A stretch of 64,000 nucleotides of DNA from Desulfocorpusculum sp964414345 (GCA_964414345.1 CAYPWF010000003.1:1-64000), one strand, 5' to 3'; shown: positions 7,951-16,321, numbered from the stretch's first letter. Program-made: numbers and translations. The notes: generated from the letters alone by a model not told the origin.

Positions 7951-8651
7951 GCCCCAAAGAGCTCCTGCAAAGGGTTGCGGTCCTGTGCTGCCTGGTTTTT
8001 GTCTGGATGCTTCCTGAGGCCCTGGCAGGGGATCTCATGGTGATACTTCCCAACGGAGTCTCTTTCCGAAGGGAGGTGAAAAGCCTAAAGGAAGCCAGAT
8101 ACAAGAACATGATTCCCCAGAAGTATGACCTGAGCTGCGGGGCTGCGGCCTTGGCCACAATCCTAACCTATTACTACGACGACCCGGTGGAAGAGGCTGA
8201 GATCATAACCTACATGCTAAAGCACGGGGATCAGGCTGAGATAGCCAAGAAAGGGTTTTCTCTTCTGGATCTGAAGCGCTTTGCTGAGGCCAGGAATTAC
8301 ATGGCTGCCGGGTACAAAGGGGTTAAACTGGAGAACCTAAGAGAGCTCAAGATTCCTGCCATCATTCTTTTCAAGGTGGGCAGGTATGACCATTTCGTGG
8401 TGCTAAGGGGAATCCAGGGAGACAAAGCCTTCATAGCCGATCCAGCCTTTGGGAACAGGTCCATAAGCCTGGAGGATTTCGAAAAAGAATGGAACCAGGT
8501 GGTTTTCCTGGTGGCCACCCAAAAGGGTGAGGTGGCCAATGAGGTGCCCGTGGCTTCCACCCTCAGGGCGCACGAGATAAACGTCACAACGCTTCAGAAT
8601 ATAGGGGCATTGTCAGGATTTTCTGTTACCCAGTTAAAGGGGGAGTTTTGA
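7947..8651 (+). CDS. fapD: Periplasmic C39-family cysteine peptidase, FapD-like
   Basis: The 234-aa protein has a signal peptide (about 1-27, ending EALA) and a papain-like C39 domain. Residues expected for catalysis are all present: Gln58 (oxyanion), Cys64 in DLSCGAAAL, His149 in RYDHFVVL and Asp165 in IADPAFG. C39 domains normally cut after Gly-Gly in leader peptides. FapD of Pseudomonas is a C39-like protein encoded within the fap operon, and this gene's place among amyloid subunits matches. No transmembrane or ATPase domains follow, so this is a stand-alone enzyme acting after Sec export. Likely substrates are the double-glycine proteins at 5018 and 8691. It overlaps the preceding gene by 4 bp. 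Confidence 0.8.
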   Translation: MSPKELLQRVAVLCCLVFVWMLPEALAGDLMVILPNGVSFRREVKSLKEARYKNMIPQKYDLSCGAAALATILTYYYDDPVEEAEIITYMLKHGDQAEIAKKGFSLLDLKRFAEARNYMAAGYKGVKLENLRELKIPAIILFKVGRYDHFVVLRGIQGDKAFIADPAFGNRSISLEDFEKEWNQVVFLVATQKGEVANEVPVASTLRAHEINVTTLQNIGALSGFSVTQLKGEF

Positions 8652-8690
8652 ATCCCCACGACTGCAACGCAAGAAAGGAAGGTTTGAACC

Positions 8691-9179
8691 ATGTTTCGGC
8701 TAACGGGTAAGAGAAGGTTCCGTGCTTGGGCCGCCGCCGTGGCCTTGTGCCTGGCTTCGATCACCACCTGGAGCACGGTGTGGGGTTTCGGGGAGAAGCT
8801 GGGAGGCGTGAAACTCACCGACGATGAGCTTAACCAATACAGGGGGGGCTACTCTGGGTTTTATTTTGGCGTGAGTTTTACTGGCTATTGGAACAGCCTC
8901 GGCCAGATGTCCGGGACCCTCATAAGCGACGGCGGGATAATCATCCAGGATCCCAACTTTCAGTTGCCTCCTGGGGTGCAGCCGGGCGGAAGCGTAAGCG
9001 GGGATGGAGTTACTATCCAGTCCTATGTGGGCAACTTTAATGGGGCCAGCGGCATATTCCAGATCATACAATCCCCGGGAAGCTTCAACGTAATACAAAA
9101 TAATTTGGTTGTGCAGATAACCCTGGTAAATGTGGCCAGCCAGGGGGCACTTTCCAACCTGAGGAACCTAATCCACTGA
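8691..9179 (+). CDS. Secreted double-glycine protein with a single Fap-like repeat (FapE-like?)
   Basis: This 162-aa last gene of the amyloid operon has a signal peptide (about 1-33). Residues 42-53 (LTDDELNQYRGG) are a near-canonical double-glycine leader motif of the LSxxELxxIxGG type. A Gly-rich segment follows, and one repeat (about 118-144: SGIFQIIQSPGSFNVIQNN) aligns with the subunit repeats. It shares its plan with the first gene of the operon. The C39 peptidase encoded 40 bp upstream is the obvious processing enzyme: cleavage after Gly53 would free a 109-residue fragment. In Pseudomonas, FapE is a minor secreted component related to FapC; position and size fit, but homology is not proven. 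Confidence 0.68.
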   Translation: MFRLTGKRRFRAWAAAVALCLASITTWSTVWGFGEKLGGVKLTDDELNQYRGGYSGFYFGVSFTGYWNSLGQMSGTLISDGGIIIQDPNFQLPPGVQPGGSVSGDGVTIQSYVGNFNGASGIFQIIQSPGSFNVIQNNLVVQITLVNVASQGALSNLRNLIH

Positions 9180-9201
9180 AACCTCAGGTTGTTCTTATAT
9201 C

Positions 9202-9230
9202 ACCCTCCCCCAGCTGAGTGAGGGGAGGGT
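9202..9230 (+). terminator. Hairpin at the end of the amyloid operon
   Basis: A 9-bp stem ACCCTCCCC/GGGGAGGGT (9202-9210 with 9222-9230) lies 23 bp after the last amyloid gene. It is followed by CTTAG rather than a T run, so it is a weak terminator or an mRNA-stabilising hairpin. Confidence 0.5.
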
Positions 9231-9398
9231 CTTAGAAAAGGGAGTAAGGCCCGGAGAGAGTTTTTCTGTCCGGGTGTTGCGGCTTATGGTGTTTCCCAAA
9301 AAAACAATTGGGCCAGGGGCTTATGACTTGATCTTCGTTTTTTGAATTGATTTAGGCCAGGACCGTTCTCAAGAACTAAGGATCAAAATGGGGGTCCG

Positions 9399-10388
9399 GT
9401 GAAAGGTGCAAGGGAGCTTAACAAATTACTGCTCCTGGCTATATGTTTGTGCCTCACAACCATCTGTTTTGGCTTTTTTTGGTCCTTCGGGGCCTTTTTC
9501 AAGGCTTGGGGTACGCAATGGCCATCTTCCCATGGGTTTCTCCCCAAGGTTTTCATGACAACATTCCCTGTTTTTGCTCTCTCATCAGTTGTTTTTGGTT
9601 TTATGTCCGATCGCTTGGGCCAGAGACTTGCTTTGGGCTGGGGAGCCGGGTTCACGGCAGCAGGCTGTCTCATCCTGGCGCTGAGCGAAGAGACATGGAT
9701 GATTTTTATGGGATGGGGGATCTTTGTGAGCATAGGGGTGGCGGGAGGTGTTACCCCCGCGCTCACGGCCCTCCAGAGGTTTTTTCAGAAGTACAAGGGG
9801 CTGGCTGCAGGCACGGCCATGGCAGGCTTTGGCTTGGGAACTATGAGTTTGTCGGCCCTCTCAGAGCTGCTCATTTCCTCTTTTGGATGGAGGAAGGCTG
9901 CCTTACTCCTGGGAGCCATTAGTGTGGCCTCTTATGCTGCTGCAGCTTGGGCAGTGGGCATGGATCCCAAGACAGCGGCAAAGAAGGGCTTGGAGGCGCC
10001 GCAAAAAAAGGCCCAAGCTCCGGATGCGGGGGATCACGGCGAAAACTCGGACTTTAAGGAACAGAGACCCCCCCCCAGAGGAGTGAGTCTTAGGGTCTTG
10101 CAAGGCAGCTCAAAGAACCTCAGGGATTTGGGGCCAAGGAGGTGGACGGTGACAGATCCGGAGCTGGCCGCATTGAAAAGACTTAGGGATAAGCTCTCTT
10201 TCATCATATTCGCCTTGTCGGCCAAGGCCCACCACAATCTATCTTTCTCGGCGGATGAGGCTGCAGGCTGCAAGGAGATGCTGAGCCAACTGGCAAGAGA
10301 GCTTGCAGACACAAGCATACTGATTGAAAAGAGGGGGAGCAGATCCGTGCAGGAGGAGATAAGAAGCCGGGTGGAGACTCCTCCATAA
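9399..10388 (+). CDS. Half-size MFS transporter with a soluble C-terminal extension
   Basis: The first ~190 residues resemble the N-terminal half of a monocarboxylate or OFA-type MFS carrier. There are six predicted membrane helices, the loop-2/3 motif FGFMSDRLGQR after helix 2, and GWRKA between helices 5 and 6. Where helix 7 should follow, a charged linker begins (about 195-225). It leads to a ~100-residue soluble helical domain (about 225-329) with no transmembrane segment. No second MFS half is open in any frame before the stop, so this is not a simple frameshift. A half-carrier would need to dimerise or has become a sensor or scaffold. The start is GTG 9399. It lies between the amyloid operon and the FapF-like gene on the same strand. 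Confidence 0.65.
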   Translation: MKGARELNKLLLLAICLCLTTICFGFFWSFGAFFKAWGTQWPSSHGFLPKVFMTTFPVFALSSVVFGFMSDRLGQRLALGWGAGFTAAGCLILALSEETWMIFMGWGIFVSIGVAGGVTPALTALQRFFQKYKGLAAGTAMAGFGLGTMSLSALSELLISSFGWRKAALLLGAISVASYAAAAWAVGMDPKTAAKKGLEAPQKKAQAPDAGDHGENSDFKEQRPPPRGVSLRVLQGSSKNLRDLGPRRWTVTDPELAALKRLRDKLSFIIFALSAKAHHNLSFSADEAAGCKEMLSQLARELADTSILIEKRGSRSVQEEIRSRVETPP

Positions 10389-10461
10389 CAATTACGCACT
10401 CGTGTCATGGGACTGGTTTTAAAGCCTTCCCCAGCAGCCATGAGACCTGGAGGTTTGAAAA

Positions 10462-11001
10462 ATGAAAAAGAGCAGCAAGCTTCTGTTATCGCTCATGTTT
10501 GTCACATTTATAGCCCTGAGCGGATTCGTTGTCTGGGCGGCTAAGGAAGCTTCTCCTGAGGACCTGCAACCCTATCCTGTCACCTCGGACCTGATAGTGA
10601 ACTTTCTTGACAAATACGGCTTTCGGCAGCATGAGGCCGCCTCGGCGGGAAAGGAACAGATTGTTTCCTTCAAGGTGACAGATAAGGCCAGCGGACAATC
10701 CGTGGATTTTCTTGTGGTGATCTTCCCTGAAGGAAAGATAATGAAAATAGAGTGCCCGCTTGTGGCGCCGGTTCCATCTTTCCCTGCAAAGCTCTCGGCT
10801 TTGCTTTCCAAGCTCAACGAGCTAAATGCACTGCGGACAGTAGGGAAATACTGCACAGACAAGGACCTAAAGAGGGTCCGTTTCTTCCATTACCGTACAG
10901 TGGTAGGAGGCCTCTCCTATGTGGACTTTGCAGAAACCTTGACCATGATGCAATTTATCATTTTCGAGGACCTAAAGGCCATAAGGGAGGTAAGTTCCTA
11001 G
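10462..11001 (+). CDS. Secreted YbjN-like domain protein
   Basis: The 179-aa protein begins with a signal peptide or anchor (KLLLSLMFVTFIALSGFVVWA). The remainder, with a mid-domain LNELNALRTVGKY, a charged strand and a C-terminal helix (FAETLTMMQFIIFEDL), resembles the YbjN/type-III-chaperone-like fold. That fold is used in several secretion and regulatory settings as a protein-binding module. No catalytic residues are evident. It follows the half-MFS gene by 73 bp with a GGAGG site. Family match is by pattern only. Confidence 0.5.
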   Translation: MKKSSKLLLSLMFVTFIALSGFVVWAAKEASPEDLQPYPVTSDLIVNFLDKYGFRQHEAASAGKEQIVSFKVTDKASGQSVDFLVVIFPEGKIMKIECPLVAPVPSFPAKLSALLSKLNELNALRTVGKYCTDKDLKRVRFFHYRTVVGGLSYVDFAETLTMMQFIIFEDLKAIREVSS

Positions 11002-11403
11002 CCGCCATCAGATAACGCAGTCCGGCGGGGGGGATACAGGTAGTTGGTCATGGGGGTGATCGCTTGCGGACATAGCCGAGGAACAGGAAGCTTCGTGGAA
11101 ACCAAGCGGCTTTCCCATATGTAGAGTGAGCTCGGAGGTCAGACACCCACTGGATCCTAGGAGCTAAGCCCCAAAGAAAAAGGGGAGGAAAGCTCTAACT
11201 CCTGTTACTCGCGATCAGTTGGTAACTCAGGCTGTCTTGATGGTATGTTAGGGAAACCGGTCCATACTCCAAAAAACCCACCCTTATTTTTGGTTTTAGG
11301 GGCTTGTTTGAGTCAGGATATGCCAGAGCGAAAAGGGGTGTTGGGGACATGGCCCCCAAATTAACAGGCTTTGGAGAATGACTTGGCCTATGTGCAATCA
11401 TCA
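11002..11403. other. Intergenic region containing a dispersed repeat copy
   Basis: The first 200 bp after the YbjN-like gene has no gene or clear promoter that I can defend. The second half (from about 11200) is a copy of the window-wide repeat described separately. Confidence 0.5.
11200..11381 (+). repeat. Dispersed intergenic repeat, copy 1
   Basis: It aligns along its length with the copies at 57316 and 63860. The terminal GC hairpin is eroded (CGATCAGTTGGTAACTCAGGC), but the following ACCGGTCCATACTC-type block, TTTGAGTC and the right end GGCTTTGGAGAATGA are kept. The right end runs to the start of the following regulatory gene. Confidence 0.75.
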
Positions 11404-13509
11404 ATGATCATGGCAATGGGAAGCCCCCCTTCCAGAAGCATTTCAAAAGGCCGCCGCCCTCTTGGGGTTGTGCTGATTGAGCCCTCTCGCTGCCCCCAGT
11501 TGATGGGATACCTCGAGCAATACCCGGTGGAGATCCTGGGTCTGGCGGACCTGGATCTCGGCTCTCCGGTTGCGATCCAGGCCAAAAAGAAAGGCGTGCT
11601 GGTGACCCAGGATTACCCCAAGCTGCTGGAGCTGAGCAATTTGGATCTTATCATCAACCTCTCACCCGATAAGACCATGGAGGTGGTCATAGAGCAGCTA
11701 AAGCCAGAGGGTGCCCTTCTCATCCAGGCATCAGACCAGGCTTGCCTAACAGCTTCGGTGCGTGAGTTGATCCTAAATCGGGAGTTAGCAGAGATCTTGA
11801 ATCAGCTTCTAGACTGCATGTCTGGAATGCGTGGGGTCAAGCAGGCCCTTGGAGAGGTCTTGAAAAGCATTCTTCTCATTTGCAACGCACAGGCCGCAGG
11901 CCTCTGGCTCAGGCAGGGGAAGGATTTTGTGCTCTTTGTTGGGGAGGGCCTGCCTGAGGGCTTGAGGGACTATCCAAGTCCGCACATGGGACAGGGGGCC
12001 TTGGGGATCCTTTTGGAAGAAAGAGAAGTTGTGACAGTCAAAGATCTGAAGGCCCACATCGGTTTCCCTGATCGGGATAAATTCATGAGTTGGGATATTG
12101 CGGGTCTGATCATGCTTCCCATGCTAAAAGAGCAAGAGGTCACTGGAGCTCTCATGATAATGAGTTCCCGGGCTTTAAGCCGGGAGCTGGAAGATCTCTT
12201 GGGTCTTATTGAAGCCTTGGTGGGGTTGACAGCCGAGGTTTTGGAAGGAACTGAAAGAGCTTCAAAAACAATCTCTTGTACCCGAGATGAGCTCACAGGG
12301 CTTCACAATGAGAGCTATCTCCAGGATAGATTGGAAGATCAAATCGCCCATGCCTGGAGAAGAGGTGTTTCATTCTCAATTATCTGCATCAAGCCGACAC
12401 CCACAAATAAGCTAATAGCATCAGACCGCTTTCCATTGCTAAGTTCCCACCTGCGCAAATCCGCAACAGAGATATTAGGCTCCATCCGGAAGATGGATGT
12501 TGCTGCACGCTGCAAGGCAGGGGATATTTTCCTTATCCTGCCGGAGACAGGAGTTCCAGAGGCCTTCGAGATCGCAAGAAGGATCCTTGCCCGTTTAGAA
12601 AGGACTCAACCCAAAGAACCAGCGGCTCAGGCTCTCAGGTACGTTTTGGGTCTAGCCTCCTTTCCAGATCATGGCACCTGTTCCGAAGAACTTCTAGAGA
12701 GGGCCAGCCGGGCGGCTGGCAGGGCCGCTTCAGAAGGCTTGTCAAGTGTTCTGGCCACTCCCAGGGCAGGTCCGGGGGGTTTCCTGGCGGCCCCTAATCA
12801 AATAACTAAAATGTATCCTCCCCTTGGGGAGCTTTTCGAGCTTCTGTGGGAGCTTAGGGGATTACAGAAAGACTCCTGGGATCATGCCCGCGGGGTTGCA
12901 TTTTATGCAGGACGAATCGCCCAGAGCCTGGGCCTGGATGAACGGTCGGTGCTGAACTTGCAGATATCCGGATGGCTTCATGACCTTGGGAAAATGGGGA
13001 TTTTTTTCCCTAAAGAAAAACTTCCCGAGCAGTTCCCCCGTTTGTCCCAGGTTGACCGTGAGATCCACGCAGCTATGGGGGCTTTCATACTCAAGAGCTT
13101 TGTTAAGAACGAATCAATCCTAAGGGGCGTTTTCCACCACCACGACCGATTCGACGGAGCCGGCAAGCCCAATGGATTGAGAGGAGAGGGTATCCCCCTT
13201 GAAGGAAGAATTCTCTCAGTGGCCAACGCGTATCAACACCTTTTGACTGAGAGTGGAGCTTTTGAGGGGCGCCAAGGGGTTTTCTCCAAGCTACGAGACA
13301 TGGCAGGGAACCTACTTGATCCACAACTCGTGGAATCCTTGATAAGATCTGAGGGGCAGGCCTTGGATCTAAGGCAGGAAGAGCCGCCCTTGCCCCTGGG
13401 AAAGAAGGGCAAAGTCACAAGCTCCCTTTTTACCATAAGGCTGTCGGATCAAAGCTTTGGGCATAAGAGGGGTGTCACCGGTGAAATTCAAGAAAAATCC
13501 AAGACCTAG
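11404..13509 (+). CDS. Signalling protein: Rossmann-like, GAF, degenerate GGDEF and HD-GYP-type domains
   Basis: About 700 aa. Domains in order: an N-terminal Rossmann-like region (about 15-110), a GAF domain (about 130-275), a GGDEF-fold domain whose signature is changed to AGDIF (about 285-435), so cyclase activity is unlikely, and a C-terminal HD-GYP-type domain (about 460-630). The last has WDHARGV, HDLGKMG and HHHDRFDGAGKP: metal-binding His/Asp are present but the GYP triplet reads GKP. It could hydrolyse or merely sense c-di-GMP. An upstream in-frame TTG (11371) lies inside a repeat copy, so I prefer ATG 11404, though no strong Shine-Dalgarno precedes it. Its place between amyloid genes and a PilZ sigma-54 activator suggests a shared c-di-GMP circuit. 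Confidence 0.78.
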   Translation: MIMAMGSPPSRSISKGRRPLGVVLIEPSRCPQLMGYLEQYPVEILGLADLDLGSPVAIQAKKKGVLVTQDYPKLLELSNLDLIINLSPDKTMEVVIEQLKPEGALLIQASDQACLTASVRELILNRELAEILNQLLDCMSGMRGVKQALGEVLKSILLICNAQAAGLWLRQGKDFVLFVGEGLPEGLRDYPSPHMGQGALGILLEEREVVTVKDLKAHIGFPDRDKFMSWDIAGLIMLPMLKEQEVTGALMIMSSRALSRELEDLLGLIEALVGLTAEVLEGTERASKTISCTRDELTGLHNESYLQDRLEDQIAHAWRRGVSFSIICIKPTPTNKLIASDRFPLLSSHLRKSATEILGSIRKMDVAARCKAGDIFLILPETGVPEAFEIARRILARLERTQPKEPAAQALRYVLGLASFPDHGTCSEELLERASRAAGRAASEGLSSVLATPRAGPGGFLAAPNQITKMYPPLGELFELLWELRGLQKDSWDHARGVAFYAGRIAQSLGLDERSVLNLQISGWLHDLGKMGIFFPKEKLPEQFPRLSQVDREIHAAMGAFILKSFVKNESILRGVFHHHDRFDGAGKPNGLRGEGIPLEGRILSVANAYQHLLTESGAFEGRQGVFSKLRDMAGNLLDPQLVESLIRSEGQALDLRQEEPPLPLGKKGKVTSSLFTIRLSDQSFGHKRGVTGEIQEKSKT

Positions 13510-13578
13510 GGATCTCTTAAGACAGTAATCTGGGATAACGCTGGTTCTGCCTCCCCGGATCAAAAGGAGACTTCCTTA

Positions 13579-14415
13579 ATGACTAAGAAAACCAGGCTCG
13601 GGCTTCTACTTGTTCTGGCTTCAACTTCCTTGCTTGTGTCTTGCAGCCATAGGGATACCCCGGCATCATCAAGAGAAACCCCGGCCCATTCTGCAAAAGA
13701 GCCCTCGCGCGCCACCGCCAATCTCACGGATACAAATAAAGCTAAGGCGGGCTTCCATGATGAAGCTGAAGCCTACATGAAAAAAGCCAATGAGCTTGCT
13801 CAAAAGGGCCAGTTGGAAGGGGCCTTGCTCAGTTACAGCAAAGTCATCCAGCTTGACCCTAAATCTTCAGAGGCCTTCAATAACCGCGGCTCCATATATT
13901 TAAGCATGGGGCAGTTGGAAAAGGCCATCTCAGATTTCGACAATGCCCTTCTTATCAACCCCCGTCTCTCTATAGTCTACAGAAACCGAGGAGCTGCATA
14001 CTTTCAAAAGGGGCTTTACCAGAATGCCCTGGAGGACTTCGACAAGGCCTTGGAGATAGATCCACTGGATGCAGAGGCCAGAGGGGGTCGTGGGAACACT
14101 TTGTTCCAAAAAGGCTCCTACGAAGAGGCCATAGCCGAGTACAACCGTGCCATAGAGCTAAATCCGCTCTCCCCCATGCTCTACAGGAACCGCGGCTTTG
14201 CGTACGCGCAAAAGGGAGACTACGCCAGGGCTTTGGAAGATCTAACAAAGCTCATAGAGATGAACCCCAACCTGGCCCTAGCCTACGAGAACCGGGCCAG
14301 GATTTATTATGTGCAAGGAGACTATGGGAGGGCCTTATCAGACTTGGAGAAGGCACAGAGTCTGGGTTTGAACATCCCAGCTGAATTCCTGGAGAAGCTG
14401 CGTCACTCTAAGTAA
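13579..14415 (+). CDS. TPR-repeat lipoprotein
   Basis: The 278-aa protein has a lipoprotein signal peptide with lipobox LVSC (Cys near residue 22). A Ser/Ala/Lys-rich linker leads to six consecutive tetratricopeptide repeats of 34 residues, about 65-270, each with the usual A/G pattern and closing Asp-Pro or Asn-Pro (KVIQLDP, ALLINP, ALEIDP, AIELNP). It should sit on the periplasmic face of a membrane and act as an assembly scaffold. AAAAGGAG precedes the ATG. Together with the FapF-like barrel 0.5 kb downstream it could help outer-membrane assembly or subunit export, which is inference from context. Confidence 0.85.
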   Translation: MTKKTRLGLLLVLASTSLLVSCSHRDTPASSRETPAHSAKEPSRATANLTDTNKAKAGFHDEAEAYMKKANELAQKGQLEGALLSYSKVIQLDPKSSEAFNNRGSIYLSMGQLEKAISDFDNALLINPRLSIVYRNRGAAYFQKGLYQNALEDFDKALEIDPLDAEARGGRGNTLFQKGSYEEAIAEYNRAIELNPLSPMLYRNRGFAYAQKGDYARALEDLTKLIEMNPNLALAYENRARIYYVQGDYGRALSDLEKAQSLGLNIPAEFLEKLRHSK

Positions 14416-14591
14416 CAGAAATGCTCTCCATTCCTGAATTCCCAATACGTAGCCGATAGTTGTTCACGGTGGTGATACCATTTCTCTTCGCCTCAAGTAT
14501 TCTGAGCTTGATCTTCCAAAGCATTTGTCCTTTGGGGGGACCTGTCTGCTTGGGACGCACAGGCAGATGCTTGCCTCCTTTCTCGGCCGGC

Positions 14592-14780
14592 ATATTCTCT
14601 AAAACCTATAGCTTGGGGGGCTCAAGCCCCCAAACCCCGGGTCACCCTTTGGCATATCCCGACTCAAACCAGGCTGGAATTTGAAACCGGACCTCAAGCT
14701 GTTTTTTAGCATGGACCGATTCGTCCTAACATATCAACAATATAGCCCCCATTACCCACTTCTTGTAAATCATGCTGCCT
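14592..14780 (-). repeat. Dispersed intergenic repeat, copy 2 (inverted)
   Basis: It is in the opposite orientation to copy 1, beginning with the eroded end ATATTCTCTAAAACC and then the GGGGGGCTCAAGCCCCC hairpin. CCGACTCAAACCAGG, AGCATGGACCG and finally TAGCCCCCATTACCCACT mark the degenerate terminal hairpin. It occupies most of the gap between the TPR lipoprotein and FapF-like genes. The remaining bases hold a sigma-70 promoter. Confidence 0.78.
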
Positions 14781-14837
14781 AGACTGCAAGCCCTTGATTC
14801 AAAACACAGATGACCCCACAACAAAAGAAATTCTGTC

Positions 14838-14866
14838 TTGACTTGTGCAAGCGATTCCTTTATATA
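14838..14866 (+). promoter_or_regulatory. Sigma-70 type promoter of the FapF-like gene
   Basis: TTGACT (14838-14843) and TATATA (14861-14866) are separated by exactly 17 bp, with initiation expected near 14873 and about 85 bp of leader. The FapF-like gene therefore appears to have a housekeeping promoter separate from the candidate sigma-54 promoter at the amyloid operon. A GGCAC sequence at 14885 is not spaced for sigma-54. Confidence 0.65.
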
Positions 14867-14958
14867 GGGGACGTGCTTTGGGAAGGCACTATTTGTAGAG
14901 GAGATTTAAACGGATTCAAAAAAAGCATTCCCAAGTAGAACAAAGAGGGGGGAGCAGA

Positions 14959-16194
14959 ATGAGAACATCTAGAGGACTCAGATTTATGCTGGGTTGTGTT
15001 CTCGTCTCAATGGCTATTGCCCCGACGGGCTCTAGGGCGACAGACAGCCAGCCAGTCACCTTGGAGAGCCTTCAGAAGAAGATTCAAGAGGTGCAACAGG
15101 AGTATGACAGAAAGCTAGAAGATTTGAAGCGTCAGTTGGAAAGCCTCAAGAGGGGACAAGCTCCTTCGCAGGAGCAACAGGCGGCAAGGGAGTCAGAACG
15201 CCAGAGGGCGGCCCAAGAGGCAGAGGCTCCTGAAGAAGGGAAACGAAAGACAAAGGTAGAAGAGGCCACCGAGCCGGTGTTGATCGAGGCGGGCGGGCTT
15301 CTCCTGCCCAAGGGAGTTTTGGCCATAGAACCGAGCCTGAGCTATGCACATTTCTCCCGCAATTCCATCACCATAAGCGGCTTTACCCTGTTCGACGCCT
15401 TGGTCATAGGCAGAATAGACGTGGAGGAGCTTAAGAGGGATATCCTTACAGGCTCCTTGACCCTCAGGTATGGTCTTCTAGACCGTCTCCAGTTGGAAGC
15501 CAAATTCCCGTATCTGTATAGGAGAGACCGTCTGGTGCGTCCGGCCAGCACCACGGGCACCCAGATCGAGCCGGTCAGGATGATAGAGGGGGATGATCTG
15601 GGAGACATAGAAACTGCCCTTACATTCCATGCATATCGCTCAAGAAGCTGGATGCCGGATGTGCTTTTCACGGCCAGAGGCAAGTTTCCCACAGGAAGGG
15701 ATCCTTATGGGCTGGAGACTGAGACCGTGTTCGGGGCCACCTTGGCCAAGGAAGTACCCACAGGAACCGGCCATTACGGTTTTTCCACAGGGGTCAATCT
15801 AGTCAAGGTTTTTGATCCTGTGGTGTTTTTCGGAAGCGCAAATTACTACTGGAATTTCGAGAGAAATGTGGGAGGGCTTTTTGGACGAATAGATCCTGGA
15901 GATGCCTTTGAATATATTCTGGGCATGGCGGTTGCTCTGAGTGAAAGGACTTCTCTCAATGTGTCTTTCCAGAATGTCTTTACCTGGCCCACATACCAAA
16001 ATGGGGACAAGATCTCAGAGACCGAGGCCAATACCGCTGCCTTCAATATAGGGGCCAGCCACCGTTTCTCCAAAAACGTCTCCCTGTTTGGGTCGGTAGG
16101 CATCGGGCTTACCCGGGACTCACCGGACTTCCAGTTTCAACTCACCATGCCCATATACGTGGATTTGCTGGGAGTGCTGGGCGGTTTGTTTTAA
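14959..16194 (+). CDS. fapF: Outer-membrane beta-barrel with N-terminal coiled coil, FapF-like
   Basis: The 411-aa protein has a signal peptide (to about SRA, residue 27) and a heptad-rich coiled coil (about 33-75: LESLQKKIQEVQQEY, LEDLKRQLESLKR). A charged linker to ~110 follows, then ~300 residues of alternating strands and turns ending in an aromatic C-terminal Phe, typical of an outer-membrane barrel. This plan is that of FapF, the trimeric amyloid-secretion pore of Pseudomonas, where a coiled coil plugs or gates the barrel. Motifs such as LLPKGVLAIEPSLSY and GDIETALTFHAYRS fit this class of barrels. GGGGGG precedes the ATG. It lies 5.8 kb from the amyloid operon but on the same strand, and is the only candidate exporter seen. 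Confidence 0.72.
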   Translation: MRTSRGLRFMLGCVLVSMAIAPTGSRATDSQPVTLESLQKKIQEVQQEYDRKLEDLKRQLESLKRGQAPSQEQQAARESERQRAAQEAEAPEEGKRKTKVEEATEPVLIEAGGLLLPKGVLAIEPSLSYAHFSRNSITISGFTLFDALVIGRIDVEELKRDILTGSLTLRYGLLDRLQLEAKFPYLYRRDRLVRPASTTGTQIEPVRMIEGDDLGDIETALTFHAYRSRSWMPDVLFTARGKFPTGRDPYGLETETVFGATLAKEVPTGTGHYGFSTGVNLVKVFDPVVFFGSANYYWNFERNVGGLFGRIDPGDAFEYILGMAVALSERTSLNVSFQNVFTWPTYQNGDKISETEANTAAFNIGASHRFSKNVSLFGSVGIGLTRDSPDFQFQLTMPIYVDLLGVLGGLF

Positions 16195-16321
16195 GAGCCC
16201 TTATCCTCGCAGGAACCTTCATCCCAAGCTGACATGGTTGGGGGCATAGCCCTCAACCTATCTATGTTCCTGGATATGTTCCAATTCAAACCTACGCTTC
16301 CAAGATGACGCAACCAGCCCG

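Noticed and set aside
11002..11200. Possible structured RNA or c-di-GMP riboswitch before the HD-GYP gene
   Set aside because: Searched for the GEMM-I core and GNRA/receptor pattern by eye and found no convincing match.
14885..14900. Sigma-54-like GGCAC...TTG upstream of the FapF-like gene
   Set aside because: Distance between GG and the TTG is two bases short; a well-spaced sigma-70 pair lies at 14838-14866 instead.
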